64,000 nucleotides of DNA. Source: Arenibacter latericius DSM 15913 (GTDB taxonomy: Bacteria > Bacteroidota > Bacteroidia > Flavobacteriales > Flavobacteriaceae). A program made the position numbers and the translations under genes. The notes below the pieces were generated by a model. It ran no database searches. It saw only the letters and a program-made list of their open reading frames with translations, and was not told where the DNA came from. Positions 17,919-26,799 of the stretch are shown here, in pieces; the stretch's first letter is position 1; every line of letters begins with the position of its first letter. The stretch is from the NCBI RefSeq assembly GCF_000424985.1, contig NZ_AUKX01000004.1:62001-126000 (forward strand), given 5' to 3'.

Positions 17919-18423
17919 CGTTAGTTAAATTTAATTCTTCTATATCTGTTATGTTGTCATTTAAATAATCAATAACACTCTCATTATCTAATTGAGGATC
18001 TAACAAACCAGTTAAATCCATCTCATTTTCAGGAAACATGTCTGCTATATCATAGGAAGATACTCCCCACCCATTTAATTCAAAATAGTCCTCTATGTCA
18101 GAGTTGGCTATGATGTAGGTATTGCTAGTAGATTGGTTCTTCCACTGTAATACGATCACTAAAAGAAGTACTGCCGCAATGGATGCCGCTATATAATAAT
18201 ATTTCTTTAACGAGAATACCGGAACGTTTTGCTTCTCCTCTTTTTCTAGTTTATTGAGAACCTTATCCGTGAGCGTATCAAAGTATCCATCTGGTACTCT
18301 AAAATCGTTCCCCTTAGTATAATCGATTTTTTCCGAGTCCATTTTTGCAAATAATTGGTCTGAAAAATCTTTGAAATACCCATCAGGAACACCAAAACCA
18401 TTATTTTTAACTGCTTTTTTCAT
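17911..18423 (-). CDS. Putative anti-sigma/membrane protein with two VPDGYF motifs
   Basis: A 170-residue protein with one membrane segment (YYYIAASIAAVLLLVIVLQW, about residues 80-99), a cytoplasmic N-terminal part and an acidic C-terminal part. It directly follows the ECF sigma gene (33-bp gap), the position of an anti-sigma factor, but lacks the HxxxCxxC zinc motif of ZAS-type anti-sigma factors. The N-terminus carries a tandem motif: GFGVPDGYFKDFSDQLFAKM (about 9-28) and DFRVPDGYFDTLTDKVLNKL (about 41-60), which looks like an internal duplication of a short helix-binding element. This suggests a non-canonical anti-sigma factor; function is inferred from position and topology. Confidence 0.7.
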   Translation of the reverse strand: MKKAVKNNGFGVPDGYFKDFSDQLFAKMDSEKIDYTKGNDFRVPDGYFDTLTDKVLNKLEKEEKQNVPVFSLKKYYYIAASIAAVLLLVIVLQWKNQSTSNTYIIANSDIEDYFELNGWGVSSYDIADMFPENEMDLTGLLDPQLDNESVIDYLNDNITDIEELNLTNDD

Positions 18424-18456
18424 TCTAGTTCTTTGACCTTAATAGAGAGAAAAGGT

Positions 18457-19002
18457 TTAATTCTCTTTTAAATATGCTTCAATCTTTTTTGTTGCCAAAT
18501 GGTAAGACGCTTTAAGTCCACCAACTGAGGTTTCTAAAATCATGGAAATTTCTTCGTATTTCAATTCTTCGAAATACTTCATATTGAAAACCAATTTTTG
18601 TTTTTCTGGCAGCGTAGCAATTGCCTCTTGTAATTTTAATTGAATTTCATCCCCATCGAAATAAACGTCGGCTCTTAAATTTTCTATTTTATCTTCAATT
18701 AACTGTTCACTGCTAAATTTTAATTTTTTAGCTTCTACTTTTAAAAAGCTCAAGGCTTCGTTAGTCGCAATTCGATACATCCAGGTATAGAGTTTACTAT
18801 CGCCTTTAAATCCATCAATATTTCTAAATATCTTAATAAAAGTATTTTGTAGCACGTCGTCTGTATCGTCATGATCAAGTACTATTCTCCTGATATGCCA
18901 ATACAAGCGTTCTTTATAAGTATCTACAAGGATTTCAAAAGCCTTCGCTTGTGTGCTCTTGTGTCTTAATTGCATTACCAAAACATCTTCTGCAATCACC
19001 AT
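18457..19002 (-). CDS. ECF-type RNA polymerase sigma factor
   Basis: A 181-residue sigma-70 family factor. Region 2 is seen at about residues 20-90 (LVDTYKERLYWHIRRIVLDH, DDVLQNTFIKIFRNIDGFKG, LYTWMYRIATNEALSFLK), and region 4 at about 125-178 (LPEKQKLVFNMKYFEELKYE, then SVGGLKASYHLATKKIE). No region 1 or 3, as expected for ECF factors. It is first in an operon with a membrane protein and a Spy-like periplasmic protein, the layout of an envelope-stress signalling unit in Bacteroidota. Target promoters are not identifiable here. Confidence 0.92.
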   Translation of the reverse strand: MVIAEDVLVMQLRHKSTQAKAFEILVDTYKERLYWHIRRIVLDHDDTDDVLQNTFIKIFRNIDGFKGDSKLYTWMYRIATNEALSFLKVEAKKLKFSSEQLIEDKIENLRADVYFDGDEIQLKLQEAIATLPEKQKLVFNMKYFEELKYEEISMILETSVGGLKASYHLATKKIEAYLKEN

Positions 19003-19149
19003 GATCTAGGTTGAGTTCTATTATAGGACTTCAAAATAGGGAAAAGGTTTATTCCATTTTCAATATTATTTCATCTTACCCTATTTAACAAGATAAGCAA
19101 GTTTTCTGAACTAAATGTATAAAGCAATTTTCTATTGTTACTTTTTTGT

Positions 19150-19157
19150 TAGTTTTG
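19150..19157 (+). promoter_or_regulatory. Bacteroidota-type -7 element upstream of ung
   Basis: TAGTTTTG fits the TAnnTTTG consensus of Bacteroidota primary-sigma promoters. It lies 77 bp upstream of the ung start. A TTTG element at the usual -33 spacing is not clear, so this is a moderate call. Confidence 0.4.
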
Positions 19158-19233
19158 CCCCTTCCAATTTTTTTATTGGATCTAGGGTCATTGTTAGTAT
19201 TCCCTATGTTACCTAAAAAAACTTGTACTGCTT

Positions 19234-19899
19234 ATGCAAGACAATCTACATTCTAGTTGGCTCCAGTTATTGGATAGCGAGTTTAAGGCTCCGTATTTTG
19301 AGAGGCTACAAGCATTTGTAGAAGAAGAATACACTGAGCACCAGTGTTTCCCTCCAAAACATCAGATTTTTGCTGCTTTTAACCATTGTCTAGTAAAAGA
19401 TGTTAAGGTTGTGTTGATTGGGCAAGATCCGTACCATGGTCCTGGGCAGGCAAACGGACTTAGCTTTTCTGTAAATGACGGAATTGCACCCCCTCCATCC
19501 TTAAAAAATATTTTTAAGGAATTAGAAACAGATCTGCAAAAACCTATTCCAACAAGTGGAAATTTAGAGAATTGGGCCAAGCAAGGTGTTTTGTTGCTTA
19601 ATGCTACACTTACTGTAAGAGCACATAGTGCAGGAAGCCATCAAGGAAAAGGCTGGGAAACCTTTACCGATGCGGTAATATCCAAGCTTTCGCAAGAGAA
19701 AGAAGGTTTGGTATTTCTATTATGGGGAGGAAAGGCTCAGAAAAAAGTGAAGTTAATAGGACCTAAAAAACATCATATTTTAACAGCAGGTCATCCTTCT
19801 CCTTTGAGTGCAAATAGAGGGTATTGGTTTGGAAATAAGCATTTTGGAAAAACTAATGAAATCTTAGAGTGCAAGGGGTTAACCCCAATAGACTGGTAG
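19234..19899 (+). CDS. ung: Uracil-DNA glycosylase, family 1
   Basis: Removes uracil from DNA as the first step of base-excision repair. The 221-residue protein, near the E. coli Ung length, has the water-activating motif VVLIGQDPYHGPGQANGLSF (about residues 59-78), the uracil-binding LLLNATLTVRAHSAGSH with the conserved Asn, and the DNA-intercalating HPSPLSANRG (about 187-196). All active-site elements are intact. It stands alone, divergent from the sigma-factor operon. Confidence 0.97.
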   Translation: MQDNLHSSWLQLLDSEFKAPYFERLQAFVEEEYTEHQCFPPKHQIFAAFNHCLVKDVKVVLIGQDPYHGPGQANGLSFSVNDGIAPPPSLKNIFKELETDLQKPIPTSGNLENWAKQGVLLLNATLTVRAHSAGSHQGKGWETFTDAVISKLSQEKEGLVFLLWGGKAQKKVKLIGPKKHHILTAGHPSPLSANRGYWFGNKHFGKTNEILECKGLTPIDW

Positions 19900-20009
19900 T
19901 AAATAGTCTTATTTATAAGAGGATAACTACCAATCATTTATGATTAAACGAAACTAAAATTACAAGCGATATAATTTTTATCAAGAACAACTCTATCGAG
20001 CGCATAATT

Positions 20010-20432
20010 ATGAACAATACCAGATTAAAATCAGTCTTATTGGTAGACGATGACCCTACTACCAATGTGTTGAATAAGCATTTTCTAAAAAAGCTGATAC
20101 CGAGTTTGGAAGTAGATGCAGTTGTAAATGGTCATAGAGCGCTAGATTATATTGAAGCACATATTGATGAAATAGAAACAGGTGCCTTTCTATTGATTTT
20201 AGATATTGAAATGCCAATAATGGATGGTTGGCAATTTTTACAAGCCTTCGATATTCTTTTTAGAGAAGAGGAAAAAGAAAAAATTATCATTGCCGTACTT
20301 ACTGCTAACGGTACAGAAGAAGTGGTATATAGAGCGTTGTCTCACCCTCAAGTAAAGGAGTGCCTCCACAAACCACTTTCTGATATTAATTTCAGAAAAG
20401 TAATAGAAAATTTATTTTTAAGTAATATATAA
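20010..20432 (+). CDS. Single-domain response regulator (CheY-like receiver)
   Basis: A 140-residue receiver with no output domain. LLVDDDPTTN holds the acidic pocket (D13-D15 region), LLILDIEMPIMDGWQF carries the phospho-acceptor Asp (near residue 64), AVLTANG the conserved Thr, and LHKPLS the conserved Lys. It probably acts by protein-protein contact in a phosphorelay or with a hybrid kinase encoded elsewhere, as no kinase is adjacent. The gene is followed by convergent genes on the minus strand after 29 bp. Confidence 0.9.
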   Translation: MNNTRLKSVLLVDDDPTTNVLNKHFLKKLIPSLEVDAVVNGHRALDYIEAHIDEIETGAFLLILDIEMPIMDGWQFLQAFDILFREEEKEKIIIAVLTANGTEEVVYRALSHPQVKECLHKPLSDINFRKVIENLFLSNI

Positions 20433-20461
20433 TTACCTCCTAGCTGCTGCTTCCTAAGCAG

Positions 20462-21322
20462 CTATTCTTGAATATGTAAAATTTTATCTGGAGCAATAAC
20501 CTTATCTATAAGCTTTAACTCTAAAAGGGTGTTTTGTACCGCTTTTAATGTAGATACACTTAGGTTTTTTTGACTCCACTTGGTGAGCGACAACCAATGT
20601 TGTATATCAATTAGCTGTTGGTTATAGGTGTTGGAAATCGTTTTATCTATACTAGGGATATTTTTAAAATCCTCGGTGTAGACATTTATAATATCTAAAA
20701 TATGCGCTAAAGTACCGGGATTCTCGGCAATAAATTTATCCGTGGCCGCTACTACAAAACATGGCCATGGAGTAGGGCAGTCTGTTATTCTTCTGAAAAC
20801 CTTCTGATCTACGAGTGGTTTTGTCATAAAACGTTCCCACATAAAGTAATCTGCTGTGCCTTCACTTAAAGCATCTACGGCTCCATCTATGTTGTCTACA
20901 ACTTTAAATTTTAACTCTTCGGTATTCCAGTCATTGTTTTGGGCGTTTACGTAAGCCATTAAATGACTTCCGCTTCCATACCTACTAATTGCTGCGGTTT
21001 TACCTTTTAGGTCTTCTAGGCTTTTAAATTCACTTCCGTGCGCTACGTGTATACCCCATAATAAGGGGCTGGCGATAAACTCCTGAATAATTTTAACGGA
21101 ATTGCCCTCAGAAATGCTTTTCACAATTCCTTCCGTAAGAATAATGGCTAAATCTGTCTCTTTATCTTTTAATAGTTGAGCCATTTTACCGGTACCTTCT
21201 GGAATGTCTGTCCACTCTAGATTTATTCCTCTAGATTTAAAAGCTCCTTCCTCAATAGCTAATTGCCATGGGAAATTAAAATGTTCCGGAACACCAATTA
21301 TTTGTACTTTTTTCAAAATCAA
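20462..21322 (-). CDS. Orphan NMT1/THI5-type substrate-binding-like protein
   Basis: A 286-residue type-2 periplasmic-binding-fold protein of the SsuA/TauA/THI5 class: GVPEHFNFPWQLAIEEGAFK (about 10-29), GINLEWTDIPEGTGKMAQLL, TDLAIILTEG, LEDLKGKTAAISRYGSGSH and a C-terminal lobe with WPCFVVAAT. It begins MILKKVQIIGVP and has no signal peptide or lipobox, and no ABC permease or ATPase is nearby. So it is probably cytoplasmic and not a transport receptor as usually built. It follows the nucleoside phosphorylase gene by 99 bp on the same strand. Ligand unknown; a pyrimidine or sulfonate type would be a guess from family relatives. Confidence 0.8.
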   Translation of the reverse strand: MILKKVQIIGVPEHFNFPWQLAIEEGAFKSRGINLEWTDIPEGTGKMAQLLKDKETDLAIILTEGIVKSISEGNSVKIIQEFIASPLLWGIHVAHGSEFKSLEDLKGKTAAISRYGSGSHLMAYVNAQNNDWNTEELKFKVVDNIDGAVDALSEGTADYFMWERFMTKPLVDQKVFRRITDCPTPWPCFVVAATDKFIAENPGTLAHILDIINVYTEDFKNIPSIDKTISNTYNQQLIDIQHWLSLTKWSQKNLSVSTLKAVQNTLLELKLIDKVIAPDKILHIQE

Positions 21323-21421
21323 TAATGTATTTGGGAGTTTATACCTTTACTATAACTTGACAAATATAGGAATGCTTTGATTTAAATAAAATCCATCTGA
21401 AAATATTATAATTGCTATCTA

Positions 21422-22294
21422 TTAGATTTGAACTATGCGTTCTAAGGCATAAGAAATAAGGCCTTGAGTTGCTTTTTCTGGTTCAGTTGAAAACACTCCA
21501 GTACTTCTATTTGCTAATATGCAATTTAAAGACACTGCGCGGTGACCCAGCAGTTTGGCAAGGCCATAAATTCCAGCAGTTTCCATTTCTAAATTGGTAA
21601 TTTGCATTCCTTGATAATTAAAGCTAGCTAATTTATCGTTCATAAAAGAATCTTGCAACGGTAGTCGCAATTTTCTACCCTGTGGTCCATAAAAGCCAAC
21701 ATTAGTAGCGGTAAAACCAGGTATCATCTCTTCAGAGGAGAACTTCTCGGCTAAGTTATTATCACACCTTACCACATAGGGAGTCGATTTATCTTTTAAC
21801 CAATCCATGTGGGATAAAAATGCTTGCTGAATATCGGAATGTTGAACATGCTGACTATCATAAAAATGTAGGAGGCTATCGAGGCCAATAGCATATTCGC
21901 TTATTAAATAAGAATGTATGGGGATATGGGGCTGAATAGATCCTGAGGTTCCTATTCTTATTATATTTAATTTTGTGGTATGCTCTTTTATTTCCCTAGT
22001 GTCAAAATCGATATTTACTAATGCGTCTAATTCGTTCAGGACAATATCAATATTATCAGTCCCTATCCCTGTAGAGAGTACCGTAATTCTTTTTTTACCA
22101 ATTCGCCCTGTGTGGGTATGAAATTCCCGTTTGCTTTTCTTTACCTCAATACTGTCGAAATATTGGGAAACTAGGGGCACCCTATCGGGATCACCTACCG
22201 TGATAACGGTTTGGGCAAGTTCTTCTGGAAGTAAATTAAGGTGATATATGCTTTTGTCCTTATTTAAGACTAGTTCTGAGGCGTTTAGCTTCAT
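21422..22294 (-). CDS. Nucleoside phosphorylase (PNP/UDP family)
   Basis: Phosphorolysis of a purine or uracil nucleoside in salvage. The 290-residue protein has the family N-terminal motif VITVGDPDRVPLVSQYFDSI (about 31-50), FHTHTGRIGKKRITVLSTGI, GTDNIDIVLNELDALVN, the phosphate site IRIGTSGSIQPHIP, and the nucleoside-binding segment NLEMETAGIYGLAKLLGHR (about 230-248), in which the Met-Glu-x-Ala/Glu pattern contacts the ribose. The overall layout is closest to uridine phosphorylase-like members, but the base is not certain. The gene is 1 bp from the DUF1835 gene upstream, so the two are almost certainly co-transcribed. Confidence 0.9.
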   Translation of the reverse strand: MKLNASELVLNKDKSIYHLNLLPEELAQTVITVGDPDRVPLVSQYFDSIEVKKSKREFHTHTGRIGKKRITVLSTGIGTDNIDIVLNELDALVNIDFDTREIKEHTTKLNIIRIGTSGSIQPHIPIHSYLISEYAIGLDSLLHFYDSQHVQHSDIQQAFLSHMDWLKDKSTPYVVRCDNNLAEKFSSEEMIPGFTATNVGFYGPQGRKLRLPLQDSFMNDKLASFNYQGMQITNLEMETAGIYGLAKLLGHRAVSLNCILANRSTGVFSTEPEKATQGLISYALERIVQI

Positions 22295-22295
22295 G

Positions 22296-23228
22296 TTATA
22301 ATTTTAGAATTCTGTCTGTATCCGTATTGTATAGGAAATTATATTTTAAAGCACCGCCCAAGTAAACATTGTTGTCTTGTAGGCAAGAATAATAGCTAGT
22401 TTTACCCATTAAAATATCATTTCCAGTAGTAGAGAGAATTACCGGTTTAAAGGATTTAAATAATGGTTTTAATTTAACAAAAAGTCTTTTATACTGCGTA
22501 TCCCCAAAACCATAATGCCCTTGATTTTTTAGGACGGTGGACATTAATTCTGATTTAGATTTTGGTTTAGCACTCTTTGCCAACCTCAGAATATTATTCT
22601 CCACTTCATTTAATCCATTTTTAATAGTAGGGAAACGCATTAGGTGGGCTCTTATAGCTGATTCTAGGTAGATGAACTGAAAACTACCAAAATCCTTTAG
22701 ATTTTCTAATCGGATAGGGTTGTCACTACAATATAGTTGCCAAACATAGTCTGCATATTCCACATCATCCTGAGTTAAAAAGGTACGATTCTCATAAAGA
22801 TTCATGAGTTGCTCATCACTCAAATCGTTAAGATTATATAGGGTGTCCGGATTGTTTTCATCTCCACAACAAACCATTGAAATTTCTGAAAATGGTCTAT
22901 TTGCTTTTAGCCATGAAATAACGGCCAACATATTTATTTGACAAAACAAATCGTATTCAAACCACAATACAATATGGTCTTGGTACTTATGGTTACATAA
23001 AGAACGATATTCCTTAAGGGTTTTTTCTATAAACCACGATTTAGTAACTTGGTAGTTTTTGCTTAAAAAGTCGAATCTAGTTTTCCAAAAGGATTCACTT
23101 CCGACATTGGTTTCAGTCTTACCTTCACATAACATTTCGCGCCAGGTAATAATCTCTCCTCCTAACTTTAAATTAATTAGTTTTTGGGTGAAATTATCAC
23201 CATTTGTGATGTGTAATTGAGAACTCAT
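22296..23228 (-). CDS. DUF1835 domain-containing protein
   Basis: A 310-residue cytoplasmic protein. The N-terminal LHITNGDNFTQKL is the hallmark opening of DUF1835, followed by EIITWREMLCEG and VLWFEYDLFCQINMLAVISW. The mid region has an AAAA-type acidic helical section and the C-terminus (about 215-275) looks winged-helix-like (KSELMSTVLKNQGHYGFGDT). Relatives are widespread in Bacteroidota and Firmicutes without a known biochemical role. Its near-zero spacing to the nucleoside phosphorylase (1 bp) suggests a shared role in nucleotide metabolism, which is inference only. Confidence 0.85.
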   Translation of the reverse strand: MSSQLHITNGDNFTQKLINLKLGGEIITWREMLCEGKTETNVGSESFWKTRFDFLSKNYQVTKSWFIEKTLKEYRSLCNHKYQDHIVLWFEYDLFCQINMLAVISWLKANRPFSEISMVCCGDENNPDTLYNLNDLSDEQLMNLYENRTFLTQDDVEYADYVWQLYCSDNPIRLENLKDFGSFQFIYLESAIRAHLMRFPTIKNGLNEVENNILRLAKSAKPKSKSELMSTVLKNQGHYGFGDTQYKRLFVKLKPLFKSFKPVILSTTGNDILMGKTSYYSCLQDNNVYLGGALKYNFLYNTDTDRILKL

Positions 23229-23302
23229 TTTTATTGGTAGTTTAGGTTGTAATAAATAAATGTAATATTAATTCCTAAATTCAAGAAATAATTAACAAAA
23301 TT

Positions 23303-23632
23303 CTAACCTCCCACCCGTTTAACCTTAAACCCCTTATTTTTAAGTATTTCCATTATCTTGTCACGGTAGTCTCCCTGGATTATTATGGTCTCGTCCTTAA
23401 TGGTGCCACCAACGCTCAACTTGGTCTTTAACTCTTTCGCAAGCTTTTTAAAATCGCTATCTGCGCCAGTATACCCCTCAAGAATAGTAATGGGCTTTCC
23501 TTTCCTTTTTTCGTATTTGCAGATAATAGGATTATCCTGTAACCAAATGCCGTCTTCTTCTTTGGTTTCCTTTTCATTTTCCTCGATCTGATGGTCGGGG
23601 AATAAATTTTTAAGTTGGTCTTTTAAGTCCAT
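23303..23632 (-). CDS. SUI1/eIF1-family translation initiation factor (YciH-like)
   Basis: A 109-residue protein with the SUI1 fold in its C-terminal two-thirds: KRKGKPITILEGYTG (about 42-56), KLAKELKTKLSVGGTIKDET (about 63-82) and IIIQGDYRDKIMEILKNKG (about 83-101). The KLSVGGTIKD loop matches bacterial YciH and archaeal/eukaryotic eIF1. YciH in E. coli is reported to affect translation initiation fidelity and stress responses. It lies upstream of DUF1835 (74-bp gap) on the same strand; whether they share a transcript is unclear. Confidence 0.92.
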   Translation of the reverse strand: MDLKDQLKNLFPDHQIEENEKETKEEDGIWLQDNPIICKYEKRKGKPITILEGYTGADSDFKKLAKELKTKLSVGGTIKDETIIIQGDYRDKIMEILKNKGFKVKRVGG

Positions 23633-23732
23633 CTTTTAATTAGTCAATATTATTTATTACTTGCTCCTAAATGCAAACCAAAAAAAATATAGTTACAATA
23701 AGGAGCAGTTTAATTTTTATCTGTTTAGTACT

Positions 23733-24683
23733 CTAAGATTTAATTAGCCCTAATTCTATTAAGCGTTCGTGTAAAAATTCGCCCGCTGTAATATCGTCAA
23801 ATTGCTTTGGGTTGGAATCATCAATACAATTTTCCAGGCAGTTTAATGGCATTTCACTTTTTGGATGCATAAAGAAAGGTACAGAGTATCTAGAGGTTCC
23901 CCATAATTCCTTGGGCGGATTTACCACTTGATGGATAGTAGATTTTAGCTTGTTATTGCTAAGTCGGGAAAGCATATCTCCCACATTAATCATTAACTGG
24001 TCTGGTCTTGCAATAGCGTCTACCCATTCACCTTCATGGTTTTTAACCTGAAGTCCTTTCCCATGAGCGCCCATTAATAGGGTTATTAGATTGATATCCC
24101 CATGAGCTGCTGCTCTTACGGCATTTTTAGGCTCCTCTGTAATAGGAGGGTAGTGGATTGGTCTTAGGATAGAATTACCATTCTTAATATATTCGTCAAA
24201 ATAAGTTTCTTCCAAATTTAGATGTAGCGCTAAAGCCCTTAGCACGTATTTGGCTGTTTTTTCTAGCATTTTATAGGTTTCCTTACCCACTTCATTAAAC
24301 CTATCTAGTTCTTCTACCATTACATTGCTAGGGTACTCCTTTTCTAATTTTGGATCATCTTCTACATATTGTCCAAAATGCCAAAATTCTTTAAGGTCTC
24401 CTTCTTTTCTACCTTTAGCATGTTCCTTTCCAAAAGAAGTATAGCCACGTTGTCCTCCGATGCCTTCAATTTCATATTTATCTTTAACCTCTTGTGGTAA
24501 GTTGAAGAAATCTTTAATTTCACTATATAGGTCTTCCACCAATTTCTCCGATAAAAAATGTCCGCTTAAAGCTACGAAACCTATATCCTCAAAGGCGTCG
24601 CCAATTTCTTTTATAAATTTTTCTTTTCGGGCTGGATCTCCAGAAATAAAATCTTCTAAGTTTACACTTGGTATTGCACTCAT
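23733..24683 (-). CDS. Isopenicillin N synthase-family Fe(II) oxygenase
   Basis: A 316-residue non-haem iron dioxygenase of the 2OG-Fe(II)/IPNS superfamily. The N-terminal DIOX_N segment begins IPSVNLEDFISGDPARKEKF, and the iron ligands are H and D in AAHGDINLITLLMG (about 192-205) and H in STIHQVVNP (about 248-256); the RYSVPFFMHP segment that follows supplies the R-x-S pair for 2-oxoglutarate carboxylate binding. The presence of R-x-S suits either 2OG-dependent or IPNS-type enzymes. No beta-lactam pathway genes are nearby, so the name reflects family and not product. Substrate unknown. Divergent from the E1 dehydrogenase operon. Confidence 0.9.
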   Translation of the reverse strand: MSAIPSVNLEDFISGDPARKEKFIKEIGDAFEDIGFVALSGHFLSEKLVEDLYSEIKDFFNLPQEVKDKYEIEGIGGQRGYTSFGKEHAKGRKEGDLKEFWHFGQYVEDDPKLEKEYPSNVMVEELDRFNEVGKETYKMLEKTAKYVLRALALHLNLEETYFDEYIKNGNSILRPIHYPPITEEPKNAVRAAAHGDINLITLLMGAHGKGLQVKNHEGEWVDAIARPDQLMINVGDMLSRLSNNKLKSTIHQVVNPPKELWGTSRYSVPFFMHPKSEMPLNCLENCIDDSNPKQFDDITAGEFLHERLIELGLIKS

Positions 24684-24808
24684 ATCATTTGTTTTGATAT
24701 ATCAAAGTTAATGAATATTAAGCCAATCTTCCTCAATTATTATTGGTCATTGTTTTTTGGTTTAGTTACATTTATAATTTAATAGGGTAAATAGAAGAAA
24801 AATATAAC

Positions 24809-26785
24809 ATGCATTATAAAGGGAATAGTGTTGATAGGGGTATGCAATTAAAACTGTATCAACGAATGTTAAAGCCGCGTTTAATAGAAGAAAGAATGTT
24901 GCTTCTATTGCGTCAAGGTAAAATCTCCAAATGGTTTAGTGGAATAGGGCAAGAAGCTATAAGTATAGGTGTAACAAGTGCATTATCTAATGAAGAATAT
25001 ATACTTCCTATGCATCGAAACTTAGGTGTTTTTACTACTAGGGAAATTCCTCTGTATAGACTTTTCTCCCAATGGCAAGGAAAGGAAAGCGGATTCACAA
25101 AAGGGAGAGATAGAAGCTTTCATTTTGGGACCCAAGAGTATAAAATAATTGGAATGATTTCGCATTTAGGACCCCAGATGGGCGTTGCCAACGGTATAGC
25201 ATTAGCGGATGTAATCCGGGGAGTAAAGAATGTAACAGCAGTATTTACCGGAGAAGGAGGAACTAGTGAAGGGGATTTCCATGAAGCCTTAAATTTGGCT
25301 TCAGTATGGCAGCTTCCTGTTTTATTTTGTATAGAAAATAATGGTTATGCACTTTCTACTCCTACAAATGAGCAATATAAATGTGAGAATCTTGCTGATA
25401 GGGCTGTTGGATACGGAATGGAATCCTATATTTTGGATGGGAATAATGTTATGGAGGTATTTGCCAAAGTAGATGAAATATGCAAGAGTATTAGGAAAAA
25501 ACCTAGACCTGTTTTAATAGAATTTAAGACCTTTAGGGTGCGAGGGCATGAGGAAGCTAGTGGCACTAAATATGTGCCTAAAGAATTGCTAGATACTTGG
25601 GAGAAGAAAGATCCTCTTATAAATTATGAAAATTACCTTTTAGGGAATAAAATATTAACTCCAGATTTAATCGATTCCTTAAAAAACGATATTTATGCTG
25701 AAATAGATCAACATTTAAAAAAGGCATTTGACGAGATGCCTATTGAATCTGATGCGGATAAGGAATTGAACGATTTATATGAAAAGTTTAATTATCAGGA
25801 GATAGTACCTAACTCGGAAAAAGCAAATATAAGATTGGTTGATGCTGTTTCGGAAGGCCTTAAGCAATCTATGGAGAAGCATGAAGATTTGGTGTTGATG
25901 GGGCAAGATATAGCAGATTACGGAGGTGTTTTTAAGGTTACTGAAGGATTTTTAGAGCAATTTGGAGGAGACCGAGTAAGAAATACACCCATATGTGAAT
26001 CTATAATTGTTTCTATGGGGATGGGACTTTCTATAAAAGGAATGAAATCTGTTGTAGAAATGCAATTTGCAGATTTTGTCAGTACTGGTTTTAATCCAAT
26101 TGTAAACTATTTGGCTAAAAATCATTATCGGTGGGGTCAAAATGCAGATGTTGTTATTAGAATGCCTTGTGGGGCAGGAGTAGGAGCAGGACCTTTTCAT
26201 TCGCAAACTAATGAGGCTTGGTTTACCAAAACTCCAGGACTAAAAGTGGTGTATCCTGCTTTTCCTTATGATGCTAAAGGACTTTTAGCTACCGCTATAA
26301 ACGACCCCAATCCAGTGATGTTTTTTGAACATAAGGCCCTTTATAGGAGCAAGTATCAAGAAGTTCCAACAGCTTATTATACCCTTCCATTTGGCGAGGC
26401 GGCTCTGCTAAGGCAAGGAGAAGATATTACCATAGTTACCTACGGGATGGGGGTGCATTGGGCGCTAGAAACCTTGGATGCTAACCCCGAAGTTAAGGCA
26501 GATTTGATAGACCTACGTACTTTACAGCCATTGGATACAGAAACTATCTATAGCTCCGTAAGAAAAACGGGAAAACTGATTGTGTTGCAAGAAGACAGCC
26601 TCTTTGGTGGGGTGGCTAGCGATATAGCTGCTTTGGTTATGGAAAATTGTTTTGAATATTTGGATGCACCAGTTAAGAGGGTGGCGAGTATAGAAACACC
26701 TATACCTTTTGCTAAAAGCCTGGAAAATACCTACCTACCAAAAGGACGGTTTGCAACAGAACTACTAACTTTACTGAAATATTAA
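24809..26785 (+). CDS. 2-oxoacid dehydrogenase E1, fused alpha and beta subunits (branched-chain type)
   Basis: Thiamine-diphosphate E1 component that decarboxylates a 2-oxoacid, probably branched-chain, for transfer to lipoyl-E2. In 658 residues the alpha part (1-320) has GMGVANG-like GPQMGVANGIALADV and the TPP motif GEGGTSEGDFHEA (148-160) ending IENN (175-178). The beta part (about 345-658) starts IRLVDAVSEGLKQSMEKHED and contains VLMGQDIADYGGVF and MPCGAGVGAGPFHSQTNEAW. Fusion of alpha and beta is typical of Bacteroidota. E2 and E3 are not in the window. It is followed after 14 bp by a histidine kinase and a sigma-54 activator, which is unusual and suggests that metabolite status feeds a two-component pair. 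Confidence 0.93.
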   Translation: MHYKGNSVDRGMQLKLYQRMLKPRLIEERMLLLLRQGKISKWFSGIGQEAISIGVTSALSNEEYILPMHRNLGVFTTREIPLYRLFSQWQGKESGFTKGRDRSFHFGTQEYKIIGMISHLGPQMGVANGIALADVIRGVKNVTAVFTGEGGTSEGDFHEALNLASVWQLPVLFCIENNGYALSTPTNEQYKCENLADRAVGYGMESYILDGNNVMEVFAKVDEICKSIRKKPRPVLIEFKTFRVRGHEEASGTKYVPKELLDTWEKKDPLINYENYLLGNKILTPDLIDSLKNDIYAEIDQHLKKAFDEMPIESDADKELNDLYEKFNYQEIVPNSEKANIRLVDAVSEGLKQSMEKHEDLVLMGQDIADYGGVFKVTEGFLEQFGGDRVRNTPICESIIVSMGMGLSIKGMKSVVEMQFADFVSTGFNPIVNYLAKNHYRWGQNADVVIRMPCGAGVGAGPFHSQTNEAWFTKTPGLKVVYPAFPYDAKGLLATAINDPNPVMFFEHKALYRSKYQEVPTAYYTLPFGEAALLRQGEDITIVTYGMGVHWALETLDANPEVKADLIDLRTLQPLDTETIYSSVRKTGKLIVLQEDSLFGGVASDIAALVMENCFEYLDAPVKRVASIETPIPFAKSLENTYLPKGRFATELLTLLKY

Positions 26786-26799
26786 AAACTAAGGCAATC

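Noticed and set aside
24684-24808. Sigma-54 promoter before the E1 dehydrogenase operon
   Set aside because: Searched by eye for GG-N10-GC on the plus strand; none fits, so the operon is not claimed as sigma-54 dependent.
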